Positions 1 through 11,876 of a stretch of DNA of 64,000 nucleotides are shown piece by piece. The stretch spans positions 120,765,767-120,829,766 of the forward strand of contig CM035164.1 in NCBI GenBank assembly GCA_020205615.1. The letters are read 5' to 3'. The translations under genes and the position numbers were made by a program. Under the pieces are notes generated by a model. That model worked only from the letters and a program-made list of their open reading frames with translations. It was not told the origin of the DNA and ran no database searches. Numbering within the stretch: the stretch's first letter is position 1; every line of letters begins with the position of its first letter. This DNA comes from Panax quinquefolius. Lineage: Eukaryota; Streptophyta; Magnoliopsida; Apiales; Araliaceae.

Positions 1-3000
1 CAATTTGCTAGAGCTCTACAAGAAAGCTTGAATGCTGAGTCTCCACCCCAGCATGGAAACAGAAATGGAAATGAAAGTGGGAACGGGATAGGAAATGAAA
101 ATGTTACTGGAAACAGGATAGAAAATGGAAATGTGACCGGACACAAAATAGGAAATGGAATTTTTTATCAACCTATACCTTTCCCTTACTCCACAGGCTT
201 CAGGTATAAGAGGTTATTATCTCGATTAAAGTTTTCGTCTTACTTTTCTGGCAACCTTTTTAAGGGAAAACTTTGTTTATTGACCTTTTTTTCTCTTTCA
301 TTTACTTTCTCTTTCCTTAACTTCTCACAAATCTGTAATTGGATGGACAATTCTCAAAACTATGCCCTCATGTTTACCCACTTTTGCAATGTTCTCCATG
401 ATGTTCCAGTTTTGCAATATCCTCCACCACTTCTTTAGTTTTACAATTCTATCACCTCTCCCAATTGAATTGTGGAAAATCAGCTCATGTGACTAAAGTG
501 TGATCCAAATTAAGGGTACTTTTTCTGCTTAATAAATAAAGTGTTTCCCTCCAATTAGAAGGGCATATTGGTTCATTTTAGTGGGAAAAATACTCTTAAA
601 ATTTGTCATATTTTTGTCCAATTTAATAGGGAAGACATGATAGATTTGCAATAAATAGGAGAGACGGAGGAAATCGCAAAAATTGAAATAGCATGAAGCA
701 CATTGCCGAAGTTGGTAAACATATTGGGACTTGCAGATTTCACTAATTGGAATTAATCAATTTCAATTGTTAATTATAATCTTAGTTTGAAACTTTAGTC
801 CCTTTATTATGAGTCATGATTAGCCTCATGCTGGAGGAATTGGGAGTATGAAGTCCAGAGGTCAAACTTATGGACCTAAAATCAGCCCAGATTTAGAAGA
901 ACTAATAGATATGGTTTGCCGTTACTTCAGCTGCTTACTATTTCATTTTTCCTTCCAGTTAAGCCTTTTGTATTTTTAGATTGTCTTAGACAGGATCCCA
1001 ATCAGCAACATATGTAAATTGTGTCCTGTGACTCCTGAGTCCTGTCAGTCTTTGCGACTAGTAGATGTTTCTTGGGTCATGTGTATCGTTTGTTTTTCCT
1101 TTTAAATTTGTTTTTCCTTACCCTGATTTGTTGTTGGCATCCTATTTTGAGTTGGTTCTATTGCATGCGGACATGCATTCACGCATTAACCTTCTTCTTG
1201 CATCTGAAGAAGGAAAGGAGGAGTATTCATTATTTCCTCTTCATTTTCTTTGAGGAATACCGACTCATCCAATAATGATACTCTGACTCTGTGTTGCTTC
1301 TGCCACTTGTCTTCTAACTTTTTGATATCCTTTTACTTTACATGTCTTGGTGTCTTAGTAGTTAGTATGACATAAATGTAGTTCGATTTATTTACATTCA
1401 TTTTAAGAAGTGATATACTTAGTTGAGTATGCTTACGCTTGTGATAGATGCATCAATTATACAAATTATCTGTGCAAAAATGTAAGAAACTAGCTTACAG
1501 AATCAATAATTGAGAAGATCATTAAGACTTGAGCTTGCCTGTTAGTATTTGAAGTGGAGTTACTTTTTCCTAACTTAACAAAGAGCTATTCTTGGGTGAA
1601 AAAAGTAGATACATTTTAATCTAGTTGAATAGAGAAAAGTTTTTCGCATATCAAGAAGTTCATGTGATGGGTCTTAATTTGAATTGTCACAAAGTGTGCA
1701 AAGAATAACACTTAACAGGGACATATGGGGAAACTTGCAACTTCTTGTCCTTGATTTACATGTAAATTTTGATACTTAAGGTAAAAGCTTCATAACTCAC
1801 TTGGACATGTTCTTCTATTTTTTTATTTTTTATTTTTTATAATTGAATTCAATATTTAGACCCTGTTTTCTTGAGAAAGGAGATGTATGCATAAGTTTGT
1901 TTCACCCTCATGCGTTGTCAGTTCTATACCTCAACACTGTCCCTCTTTATTTTATTCTCAGTGACTGTAAAACATTTATTCAGAAACATGATTTAACGAT
2001 GGTTTGTTAATTTTAATTTTCTTTTCTGTGGTAGGATATGTGCTGGTTGTAATGCTGAGATTGGCCATGGAAGATTTTTGAGTTGCATGGGTGCAGTTTG
2101 GCATCCAGAATGTTTCCGATGCCATGCTTGTAACCAACCAATATCTGACTATGAGGTACTAACTTCTTTAGATAGACTACTAAAATCTGCTTGCGAGCTG
2201 GTTCTTTGACTTGCACCGGTTCTTTAGACTTACTCACAAAGACCATTTAAAAAAAAAAGCTCACTTGGAGATTAACACCTACTGAAAAGAATGGCTTTGA
2301 CTAAGTCACTAAGGAGAACTCATGTTTATAACTTCTTCATTTGTTATAAATTGGCAAATTTTTTTCTTTATTTTGCTGCGTTTATACACTCTAACATAAA
2401 TCTGTAAGGGGTGATGTCGTATTATAATAATGATTAGTAAATCTAACATTTGTAATGGACATATGTTATGGGAGCCACAGGTAAAAACACCCTTTGCAGC
2501 ATGGAGTTAGTGTATTTATTTACTATAAAGATTCATTATTTGCTTGGGATTATATTGGTTAATTTTGCTGGTCTTTTTTCTCTTCTAGTTTTCTATGTCT
2601 GGGAATTACCCTTATCACAAAACTTGCTACAAGGCACACTATCATCCAAAGTGTGATGTTTGCAATCACTTTGTAAGTATCTCTTTGTATCAACGAAAAT
2701 ACTCTTAATATTATCCTGCATATTCTTAGAATATTCTATTGATTTTATCTTGTATTATTGTTTTCCATCCTAATGTGAATGGACTGCCAAGCTTAAGCCC
2801 TTTGTGAAGGTATATCATCATTGAATTTGATGACTATTAGTGACTTTCAGTTTTAGATAAACGGAGCTCATGTGCTTTTATTTTCCACTGAGAACTAAAT
2901 GAATGAGTTTTATTTGTGTTAACAAACTTATCGAGTATATAAAATGACATGTGCTTCTAACATCCTATTATGGTGACCTATATTGATATGGTAATTAGTA

Positions 3001-6000
3001 TTATGAGTTTTAAATAAGTTTGTGCTTTATAAGACGCTTTATTACATATCATGTGTGAGAGTGAAGGCACATAAATGAAACGGGTGAAACTTGAATTCGG
3101 TTAACTTATTTGTAAAGCCTTTATTATAAACAAATTACAGTCTCCCAGTTGGTAGTTCTCCTTTGAAGTCTGCCTCATTATACTTTGTAGGGGTGCTCAT
3201 CGGTAAAAAACCGAACCGGTACCGAAAAAACCGAACCGAAAAACCCGGAAAATCAAGAACCGGTACCGGTACCGAATAACCGGTTTCGGTACCGGTTCGG
3301 TACAAATTCGGTATCGGTTTTTTCGGTTCGGTTTTCGGTTATACCACAATAATTAAATAATTTTTTTTTATATTAACAGATTTTTTAAAACTAAGAAATG
3401 AGATTAGTAAATTACAATCTTACAAATACTAATTACAATTGTTAGTCTAAGAGTATTTAACTATCATAGTTGTAGTAAATAGTACTCCCTCCGTCCCAGG
3501 ATAAAAGTCCTTATTACTATTTTAGGTTGTCCAAAGTTAAATGTCTACTTACCTTAAATGATCTATTTTTACAATAATTTGCCTATTATACCCTTATTAT
3601 TAATTGTTATATTTATATTCTCTATGTATATTTATGGAGCATCACTAGTAATGTGTAAAAAACTATGCAATGAGAAATTAAATATGGACAATTTTGTCAT
3701 TTTATCATCTTTCTTAATATGCACAAAAAGTCAACCAGGACTTTTATCCTGGGACGGAGGGAGTAATAAATAACCATATTAAAATATCGCATTTTTAATA
3801 CATGAAATTAGGGGAGAGGAAACAAAACAAAAACATGTGTATTTAATTATACTTACAAGATTGGTTAGAGTTAGGGGTGAAAACGAGTCGAATCTCAGCG
3901 AACACTATAATGCTCAGATTCGACTCGACTCGAAAAAATTGAGCTTGAATTCGATTCGAATTCGATAAGGAATTTATAATTTTGCGCCAGATTCGACTCG
4001 GATCATTACTCGGACCTACTCGGCTCGTAAGTACTCGACTCGTTTACAAAACGAGTTACTCGCGAGCCTTCAAATCGAGTTTCGAATATGAACCATTTCA
4101 CTTAATACTGAACCACTACATACTAAATTGATTATTGAACTAATGTTTATATATAAAAGTCTTTTACTTTTATTTATGTAAAGAAATTACAAAGAATGTA
4201 ATACGAATTGACAATCAATTCACTCATTTATTCAAATACAAGCTTACACAATTTAATACTACACTTTATAAATTATAAAGATTGATATAAATATCATATA
4301 TTTAGCTTGTTAGTATGGATCAGACCAATATTTGAATATGATCCATCGAGCAGGTATCGAGTATGGTTCGAGAATGAAATACGAAAATGAAATACTCGAA
4401 CCCTAATCTGAGCGAATACTGGTATACTCGAATTCGACTCGTGTATCATTAAACAGAAAACGAGTATGAATCATATTCGACTCGAATCAACTTCGAATTC
4501 GAGCTTTGGATCATATTTTCAAACCGATCTCGAGTCGAGTATCGAGCTACTCTGCTCGGCTAACACCCCTAGTTAGAGTATACATCATGACTCGTAACAA
4601 ACACCTCTATATGTTTAACTATATCTAGTGTGTTAGGCATAGATGATTTTGTTTATTTTTAATTTCTCTCGCAATTTAATCACTTCAACTACACTTTTTA
4701 TCTCAAATTCATTGAAATCTTAAACGAGCATCACATTCACAAATATAAGAAATTATTCCTAATTTTTAAATCTTTATTTTCTTTTGGCTGATTAATGTTT
4801 CACATTATTATCTTATTTTTTAATATAAAAAAAGAAAAAAGTTTCACATTATTAGTCCAACTAGAAAGGTAAATAAACCAATCACACACTGCCTTTGTTT
4901 AATACAGTGGCTGGGTTGTTACAATTGTTAGTAGTAGTAGAAGGGTAATTTTTGGGTCAACTTCCTGATCTGTTTCTCCCCTCTTATTATGCTAACAACT
5001 CTAATCTAAATCCACATTAATAGGAATCTTTGTTTATCTTAACGCCAAACAAAATCCCGCCTAAACTGGCTCTTACCATTTAGTAAAAGTCCACTTTAAC
5101 CTTTTTAATTCCACAAAAACAAAAGGAGTATCTACTAAAATCCAAAATTTATATAAACTAGTAGTTTAATTTTAATTAATACAATAATTCGGTTTTTTTC
5201 GGTTTTTCGGTATTTACCGAATTCAAAATTTTCATTACCGCTACCGGTACCGAAAAATATAAAAAAATCGAAACCGAAAAAAACTGGTACCGGTTTCAAC
5301 CGGTTCGGTAAAAAACCGAAAAAATCGAATTTTTTGAGCACCCCTAATACTTTGTTTTGTGGTTGTTATTGAGTTCTGTAACTTTTTGTTTTTCTTCTCT
5401 TTTTCACGTTTCTTCTTTAGTTTCTTCCGTATCTGTGGAGTACTACCAGAACAAATATGTGTGTGTTGAATGTCTCTTCCAGAGTGAAAAGAAGAAGTTG
5501 CTCCTCTGAAAGGACAAATAAATAAAAAATTTAGTGTAAACAGTTGACTTAAGTGTGATTCATTTATGTGTCGATAGTCATTTTGTTACCTATCCACCAA
5601 ATAAAGGAAGATAGAAATAGGAACCCTGGGGTGGTGGTGGGTTTGAAGAGATCATACTTTGACAGTTCTAATGATCTTGAGCATAATCTGAATGATATTA
5701 TCTAAACCTTGTCTAACTCATTTAAAAAGGTTCATATTTCTTGTCCGATGTCAAAGCTCTGGGAAACACTAACTAGTTATTGGCATTTTCAAATCATTAG
5801 CATCTAACCTTCCATTATAAGATATACCCCAAGTTACATGGACTTTGATGGAGTTTCTGGTTGGACGCGGGTACTTGGTTATTCTGTAGATTGTTTCAGT
5901 TTCTTCAAACCCGAAATTCTTCTATAATCACCGAATCATACGCTGCTGTATCGGACCCTCTTTAAAGTTTATGTTTCCCTGCTAGCGCATATTATACCTA

Positions 6001-8359
6001 GTTTCCTGAGGTTTCTTTCTATATAATTTTTCAATTGACAAGTGCTTATTAATGTAGGTTTCTTGAATTCTTCTTATTCTTTGAGATAATTTGGTCATTG
6101 TCTTTGTGTTATTCTTTAAAACTTATATTATCCTTCTACAGATTCCAACAAATGCTGCTGGTCTTATTGAATATAGGGCACATCCTTTTTGGGCCCAAAA
6201 ATACTGTCCTTTCCATGAGCATGATGGAACTCCTCGGTGTTGTAGCTGTGAGCGAATGGAGGTCAGTTTGAACGAATTTCACATTGTCATGCTTCTTGAA
6301 TATATCAGGTTGAGATGGTTTTTTGTTTCATATTGGGTTTATGGATAATTTGCTCGTTGTATGCAGGCACTGGACATAAAATACGTTGCCCTTGATGATG
6401 GCCGTAAGCTTTGCCTGGAGTGTCTGGATTCTGCAATCATGGATACCAACCAGTGTCAACCTCTATATCTTGATATACAAGAATTTTATGAAGGTTTAAA
6501 TATGAAGGTTGAACAGCAAGTTCCATTGCTTTTGGTTGAGAGACAAGCACTTAATGAAGCCATGGATGGGGAGAAGAATGTAAGGGAATTTGCGTTGAAA
6601 CTGTCAAATAGGTTATAATTTTATTTTTCTGTTTTTATTAGTTAGGGGTAGTTCTTTGAAGGTTAATAAGGTTATTTTGAATTCTATTTCTGAACAGGGT
6701 CATCATCACATGCCTGAGACTAGAGGACTATGCCTTTCTGAGGAACAAACTGTCAGCACTGTAAGGAATTTGAGTATTCCTGTTTGTTTCTTTGTCCTCA
6801 ATTATTCATAATTTTCATTTAAGAAACTTTATAATTTACTTTGGAAAATACCAGATTTTGAGGCGACCTAGAATAGGGGCAGGAAATCGAGTCATGGACA
6901 TGAGAACAGAGCCCTATAAGCTGACTCGTCGTTGTGAGGTGACAGCAATTCTCATTTTATATGGCCTTCCCAGGTATTGTTCACTTTCTGCCTGGTTAAA
7001 TGTCACAAAAGGAAATTTCTATATATCTTACCTTACTCATGATGTCATAATCCTTCCTAACATGCATATATGTGATGCACATTAGCAAACAATGATTCCA
7101 GAATGCACAATCATGAGCAGAACAATTTTGTATCACTGTCGCAGGTCATGCTCATTAGTATAATATGAGATTTTGCTCCAGTGAATTTGGATTAAAACAA
7201 TGCAGCAGTTCATGTATGGAACTGTTTGAAGTCTTGATTTTTAATGTACGTCAAATCAATTTTTCACTGAATTAAAATGAAGATGGACAAAGTATGTTTT
7301 GATCGATGATTGGCACAGGGAGGGAGTCTTGATTAATATGTCTGAATAGGAAGTAGGCTATGATTGATGATTGGCAGTCTGAATGTAGGAAGTAGGCTTT
7401 GATCGATGATTGGTACAGGGAGGGAGTCTTGATTAATATGTCTGAATACTATATTGATGACTGTGACAAAAAGTGTTGCTTTCCATTTAAAATGTCTGAT
7501 TTTGAGGAATCATCATAAGATAAGAAAAGAACACTTTTATCTTTCTAGGTGTCCACCAGTCACAAGTTTTTACTATGTTGTACTTCAGTTTTGTCTTCTT
7601 TTTGTGTGTGTGTGTGTGTGTGTCTTATACTTCAGTGATTTGATCTCATAGTTTAAAACATCTGACTGAATACCCTCTGAATACAGGTTGCTGACTGGTT
7701 CTATCCTAGCTCATGAGATGATGCACGCGTGGCTGCGACTTAGAGGTGCTCTACTATCTGTGCCATCTTTTTAATGCTATTGCAGAAACCAGTTAACTAT
7801 TATCATGTAAATTTAGTACTTTTGGAATAAAATGAGTCTTTTTGTTTCCTTCACCAACTATAAATATGATCATGTCTAGATTTCAAAAAGGCATCAACTT
7901 ATTACTTTACATGATTTTTTTTTTTTTGGTGGCTTTATTTTACATGGGTTTGTGTTGTTCAGCTCTAAAGGCTGAAATGTACATTCTTTTTCAATTTGAC
8001 AATCAATTTGACTCGAATGTTTGGAATTTCTGAATTGCTGATTTATATATCTTTTATTCAAAGGTTATCGGACTCTCAGTCCTGATGTTGAAGAAGGTAT
8101 CTGTCAGGTGCTAGCTCACATGTGGTTAGAATCCCAGAAAAATTCTGTATCAAGAAATAACGTTGCTTCCACACCATCTCATCAGGGGACAAGGTCTCCT
8201 TTCGATAAAAAGCTTGGGCAGTTTTTCAAACACCAGATTGAATCAGATATGTCACCGGTATATGGAAATGGTTTCAGAGCTGGAAACCAGGCAGTGCTAA
8301 AATATGGTCTTCAAAGGACCCTGGACCACATTAGGTTCACCGGGACCTTTCCTTATTGA
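1..8359 (+). CDS. DAR1: DAR1/DA1-family LIM-domain ubiquitin-activated peptidase (5' partial)
   Basis: Multi-exon gene read by joining GT-AG exons in frame: 1-203, 2035-2155, 2589-2672, 6142-6261, 6367-6579, 6698-6760, 6855-6973, 7687-7745, 8064-8359 (TGA). They give 425 visible residues; the true start lies upstream. The product opens with a ubiquitin-interacting motif (FARALQESL). A LIM domain starts at CAGC (about residue 70) and is followed by a LIM-like second zinc module (CDVC ... PRCCSCERM). The conserved C-terminal peptidase region contains HEMMH (residues 317-321), the zinc metallopeptidase motif of DA1. In Arabidopsis, DA1 and DAR1 are ubiquitin-activated peptidases that limit cell proliferation and organ size; this is family knowledge. 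The stretch [10 protein letters not shown] and the tail ending near [10 protein letters not shown] resemble DAR1 more than DA1, from memory. All zinc ligands appear present and no exon is broken, although intron 3 (2673-6141) is swollen by transposons. The family is near certain; DAR1 versus DA1 is less so. Confidence 0.93.
3485..3763. mobile_element. Stowaway-type MITE nested in the hAT element
   Basis: The ends CTCCCTCCGTCCCAGGATAA and its reverse complement form near-perfect inverted repeats of about 26 bases. The element is flanked by TA dinucleotides at 3483-3484 and 3764-3765. CTCCCTCCGTCCC termini with a TA target are the hallmark of Tc1/mariner-related Stowaway MITEs. It has no coding capacity. 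A related copy lies at about 26940-27190. Confidence 0.88.
3872..4571. mobile_element. Second hAT MITE nested in the first
   Basis: It starts TAGGGGTG and ends CACCCCTA, with an exact 8-bp duplication GTTAGAGT at 3864-3871 and 4572-4579. The arms are rich in CGACTCG/CGAGTCG words in opposite orientation, so the element can fold. It has no transposase frame. It sits inside 3188-5346 and is therefore the younger insertion. Confidence 0.9.
7301..7449. repeat. Spaced direct duplication in DAR1 intron 7
   Basis: A block of about 49 bases beginning GATCGATGATTGG and ending TATGTCTGAATA occurs at 7301-7349 and again, with one substitution, at 7401-7449, exactly 100 bases apart. A shorter, more diverged copy of its start lies between them. 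It looks like a local tandem duplication with decay of the middle part. Confidence 0.8.
7604..7623. repeat. (TG)n microsatellite
   Basis: Uninterrupted TG dinucleotide run inside DAR1 intron 7. Confidence 0.9.
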
Positions 8360-8527
8360 AGTTTTGGGCCTGCCTATCGATACTTATTTCCAGCTGGAGA
8401 TAGTATGCTTGGCTTCTTCATAGCACCTTAGGATGGCTGATAGAAATTATACCACTATACAGGGAGAAAAGCTCTAGTTACATACCACGTAGATTTATTC
8501 CCTTCATGTACTATCTCTTTATTATAT

Positions 8528-8533
8528 AATAAA
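8528..8533 (+). terminator. Candidate polyadenylation signal of DAR1
   Basis: AATAAA about 170 bases after the DAR1 stop codon, in an AT-rich stretch, on the coding strand. This is the only canonical signal I noticed close to the 3' end. The cleavage site cannot be fixed from sequence alone. Confidence 0.5.
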
Positions 8534-8684
8534 ATCAATATTCATTTTACTTTTCATTGTCACAACAATCTCTTATTTATGCAATTTTTTTAAATATGCA
8601 TATTCTTTGGTTTTTCGGTGCTCAGCTGCTGAGCCATGGTTCTTCAGCAAATGTTTGATTACGGATAGCCAATTACAATATATT

Positions 8685-9020
8685 TAGTGTTGTATACGGG
8701 CTTGGCCCGTCCAGCTCGACTCGAGCTCATTAAATGAGCCGAGTTCGAACAAGCTCCTTTGCCTGCTTAGTTAATTGAGTCGAGCCTGAACAATGTGGTG
8801 CCAGGTTCGTTTTAAAATTTAATTAATTAATTATTCTTATTTTTATTAAAAAAATGATTAAATAGCTGGGCTTAAGCTCGACTAGGCTAGGGCTTAAGCC
8901 CGACTTGAGTTCGAGCTCGACTCGTTTATTAAATGGGCATAGTTTATACACCAAATCTCAGTTTAACTTTTAAACGAATTTGAGCTCGGCAAGTCCAAGC
9001 CTGGCTTGTTTACAGCTCTA
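8685..9020. mobile_element. Degenerate hAT-like MITE downstream of DAR1
   Basis: The left edge TAGTGTTGTATACGGGC and the reverse complement of the right edge, TAGAGCTGTAAACAAGC, match at most positions. The interior carries GAGCTCGACTCG-like words in both orientations. The flanking octamers AATATATT and GATATATA agree at six of eight positions, so the target duplication is decayed or absent. No coding sequence is seen. Confidence 0.45.
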
Positions 9021-10013
9021 GATATATAATCATAGACATGATTTCAAAGCATCCCTTATCACATGGAAGAAACTATTGGAAGTTCCTTGTGCTGGGTAGA
9101 TTTGGACTTGGAGTCTTGACAGTTGAAACTATTGGAAGGGAAGACTAGGAAGGAAAGGTATTAACTTACTGACTCTAAATTGGAGATGCTATGAGTTCAA
9201 GTGTATTTCATTTGTTGCCATTTTGAAGTCCCTGGAAGGCAAAGGATGCATAGATATTATCTGTTCCACATTTTCAAAGGATGCAAAGATATTATCTGTT
9301 CCATTTTCCTTGCAGTACTTGATATATGGATGCAACCCCTTAAAGTGAACCAAAGTTATGGGCCATTCAGCGTCACTTGTTCACACTGACAATGTAAGTC
9401 ATCCCTTATATCTGCTTGTTGTCTTCTTCCTCATCTTCTTCTCCCCTCTCTATAAACACACACACACACACACACTGATATATGTGTGTGTACACGCGCG
9501 TGCACTCGTGTATATATGTGTGGCTTTTGGGTATGTGTTCGTTGGTCTATCGGTAGGGACACTCAATTTTGGGTACTCCCTCGTTACAATTACTCCAACT
9601 ACTGAAGAAATTGGATTAGATCTCAGGTTTTTAGACTTAAAAGAGAATGACTGCCAATCACTGCCTAGAGACTTCACCTAAGCTAGCTAGCACCAATTTT
9701 TGAGTAATTCTGTAACTTTAGCCCTTGTTTTTATATTGACATGAATTAGGGATTTCCCACCAACAATGTGATACCAATTGGTGTGAAATGGAATTCTAGA
9801 TTGAACAGATAACTGACCCACAACAAGAAGAAAATATTTGAGTAACAAAATCACTTGAAAACTTAGCTGTTCACTAGTTTGCCTTCTGATATATTTACAA
9901 AATAATAGTACATGCATGTGATTGTTTCTAGTTTCTTCTCCCCATGTGAGATGCAGTGACCGGAAACTTAAGGAAGTTACTTATATTTTTTCTTCAAGCA
10001 TTCAACAGAAAAA
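9021..10013. other. Intergenic region between convergent DAR1 and LysM kinase genes
   Basis: No supportable gene. It holds a (CA)n run near 9457-9476 followed by alternating TG/CG sequence to about 9520. The short open frames here carry no recognisable domain and include the dinucleotide repeats. The part adjoining 10013 should contain the 3' UTR of the kinase gene on the minus strand. Confidence 0.6.
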
Positions 10014-11876
10014 TTACGACCTTTCTAAATCAACTTGAATTTTCACCAGACTTGACACTACCTCACTCATGCTTGGTCTGACTGCAGGATCCCGCGTCAA
10101 GCAGCCAAGGCTTAATTTTATCACTTGCATTGCATATTCCATTCCCCCATTTTCTCCAAGTATAGGATCAATGAAGTAACTAAGCTCAGTTTCTTCATTT
10201 TCACCCCTTACGACAGAGGCAATTACTGCTGTAAGTAGTACTTCTTTACCTCCCTGCATAAATACAGCACCTTTTCCTGTTATCAGTTCGAACATCACCA
10301 CTCCAAAGGCATAGACATCAATTTTAGTAGTTATCGACCCTGTCTCAAAATACTCAGGTGCCATATAACCTCTGGTGCCCACTACCCTCGTTGTCGGGGC
10401 ATTACCGTTTGTGTCTTTCATCGCTGTTCTTGCATGACTGAAATTTGAAATCTTCGCTCTTAGATTGCTGTCTAGAAGAATATTGCTGCTCTTTATATCC
10501 TTGTGCACATAGGCTGGTTTAGTAAAGTTATGAAGATAGTTGAGTCCATTGGCGACATCCAGGGCAATCTGAATCCTCTTGATCCAGTTGTCAGTCTCTT
10601 TCACCCTTTTCTTGCAAATCCAATCTCTTAGAGAACCATTCTTCATGTACTCATAAACAAGGTAAAAGCAGTCGTGGTTTCTGCAGATACCATGTAGCTT
10701 GATCAAATTGAAGTGGTTGATCTTGTTCAACATGTTCACCTCCTTGGACACGTCTAAACTCATCTTTTTAATGGCTAGAATTTCCCCACCAAGCATTCCC
10801 TTATAAACAGAATTCTTCACCTTACTTTTGGGAGAAAAACTCTCCGTAGCTTCCTTTAGTTCCTCAAAGCCAAAAACTCTAAGGACTTGTTCAAAACTAG
10901 CAATTTCAACATGAAGGTCTTCCTGTGACTCCTCTTCTGTTTTCCCATTTCCATTACTCCGGGAAACTCCTTTCCCTTTTTTCTTGCAGAACCAAAGGGT
11001 AGTCATAGAAATGAAAATCATCACAGAACAACCCATTACAACTGCAACACCCACGTATAGTTTCCCTTTTGATTTCTTCTTCCAAACATTGGAACTAGGT
11101 GGAGGTGAACTGCTCGGTTTCTGCTTCTGAATTATGGTATGTAAACTCGAAGGTTCAGTTTTCTGAGGAACTAAAATGGTTGTAAAAGGAAAAATATTTG
11201 GATTTCCTTTCAAAAACCCATTTGCATCAAGTATACTTTTTCCACTTGCGTTGAATCTCTTGCCAATATCGGGAATATTATCACCATTCATAATTGAATA
11301 AGTAAGCAGATATTTTGTACCATTTGCGGCCTGTTTCTTTGTAGGACAAGCACATCGAAGTGGGACTTGCAGCTGAAGACCGGGATACAATCTGAACTCA
11401 CTGTAAGGATTTACACGGTCAAGGGCATCACATGTTGACAATCCTTGGTATGTGTTATTTGCTACTATGAAATAGGTTTCAGTAACTGCTTGTATAGTAA
11501 ATGTGGCGTTGGCTTGGTAGTATTGACCTGAACAAGAGCAGTTCACAGGAACAATAACCTCTTTGTCTATTGGAAATATGTTAACTATTGTAACATTGTT
11601 GAGTCGGGCAAGCTCTGATGGATCCGACCAAGTGAGAGTTGAAATGGTGGAAACTGAATCATAAGGAGGCCGAGATTTGAAGATCAGAAAGGCCTGGCAA
11701 GTGGAATACTTTCCGTTGCAAGTGTAAAGAAAAGCCGGTGATGGCCCTGTTTTGTCGTCGTTTTCACAGCTGAGTATTGAATTTGCCGAGTAATTTTGTT
11801 GAGCTCTGATACATGAAGTAAGAAAACTGAGAGTGAAGAAAAAACTAAGGTTAAGGTGAACCCAATTCATATCCAT
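10014..11876 (-). CDS. LysM receptor-like (pseudo)kinase, LYK4/LYK5 type
   Basis: Single-exon gene of 620 residues. A signal peptide (about 1-25, ending CIRA before QQNYS) is followed by three LysM modules with the cysteine pattern of plant LysM receptors, including CxC pairs at 113/115 and 175/177. A Ser/Pro linker leads to a membrane segment at about 272-297 and a kinase-like domain at about 336-613. The glycine-rich loop is absent (KVKNSVYKG). Lys370 and His-Lys-Asp (458-460) remain, but the DFG position reads Asn-Phe-Ser (478-480); APE is present at 506-508. In LYK4/LYK5 and NFR5-type receptors such loss is usual. These proteins bind chitin or lipochitooligosaccharides at the plasma membrane and signal through an active partner such as CERK1 (family knowledge). 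It is intronless and shows no frameshift. The exact orthologue (LYK4, LYK5 or LYR) cannot be assigned from sequence reading alone. Confidence 0.93.
   Translation of the reverse strand: MDMNWVHLNLSFFFTLSFLTSCIRAQQNYSANSILSCENDDKTGPSPAFLYTCNGKYSTCQAFLIFKSRPPYDSVSTISTLTWSDPSELARLNNVTIVNIFPIDKEVIVPVNCSCSGQYYQANATFTIQAVTETYFIVANNTYQGLSTCDALDRVNPYSEFRLYPGLQLQVPLRCACPTKKQAANGTKYLLTYSIMNGDNIPDIGKRFNASGKSILDANGFLKGNPNIFPFTTILVPQKTEPSSLHTIIQKQKPSSSPPPSSNVWKKKSKGKLYVGVAVVMGCSVMIFISMTTLWFCKKKGKGVSRSNGNGKTEEESQEDLHVEIASFEQVLRVFGFEELKEATESFSPKSKVKNSVYKGMLGGEILAIKKMSLDVSKEVNMLNKINHFNLIKLHGICRNHDCFYLVYEYMKNGSLRDWICKKRVKETDNWIKRIQIALDVANGLNYLHNFTKPAYVHKDIKSSNILLDSNLRAKISNFSHARTAMKDTNGNAPTTRVVGTRGYMAPEYFETGSITTKIDVYAFGVVMFELITGKGAVFMQGGKEVLLTAVIASVVRGENEETELSYFIDPILGENGGMEYAMQVIKLSLGCLTRDPAVRPSMSEVVSSLVKIQVDLERS

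Larger units (their letters stand above)
3188..5346. mobile_element. hAT-type DNA transposon in DAR1 intron 3
   Basis: Terminal inverted repeats TAGGGGTGCTCA and TGAGCACCCCTA bound this segment. It is flanked by an exact 8-bp target duplication, ATACTTTG, at 3180-3187 and 5347-5354. An 8-bp duplication and a TAGGGGTG terminus are typical of plant hAT elements. The outer 150-200 bases on both sides are packed with ACCGGT/GGTACCG-type repeats that can fold back on each other. No transposase reading frame is visible, so it is non-autonomous. Two other elements are nested inside. Confidence 0.88.

Noticed and set aside
204..438. Continuation of the first open frame past 203
   Set aside because: CAG/GTATAAG at 203-204 is a donor site. 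Splicing to 2035 restores the FRICAGC junction expected in DA1-family proteins, so 204-438 is intron.
2780..2820. Segment after exon 3 (AAGCTTAAGCCCTTTGTGAAG then GTATAT) that could be a small exon
   Set aside because: The LIM region is already complete by joining 2672 to 6142, and this segment adds residues absent from the family.
9450..9677. Minus-strand 75-codon frame and the plus-strand 107-codon frame overlapping it
   Set aside because: Both run through a CA/TG microsatellite and have no recognisable domain.
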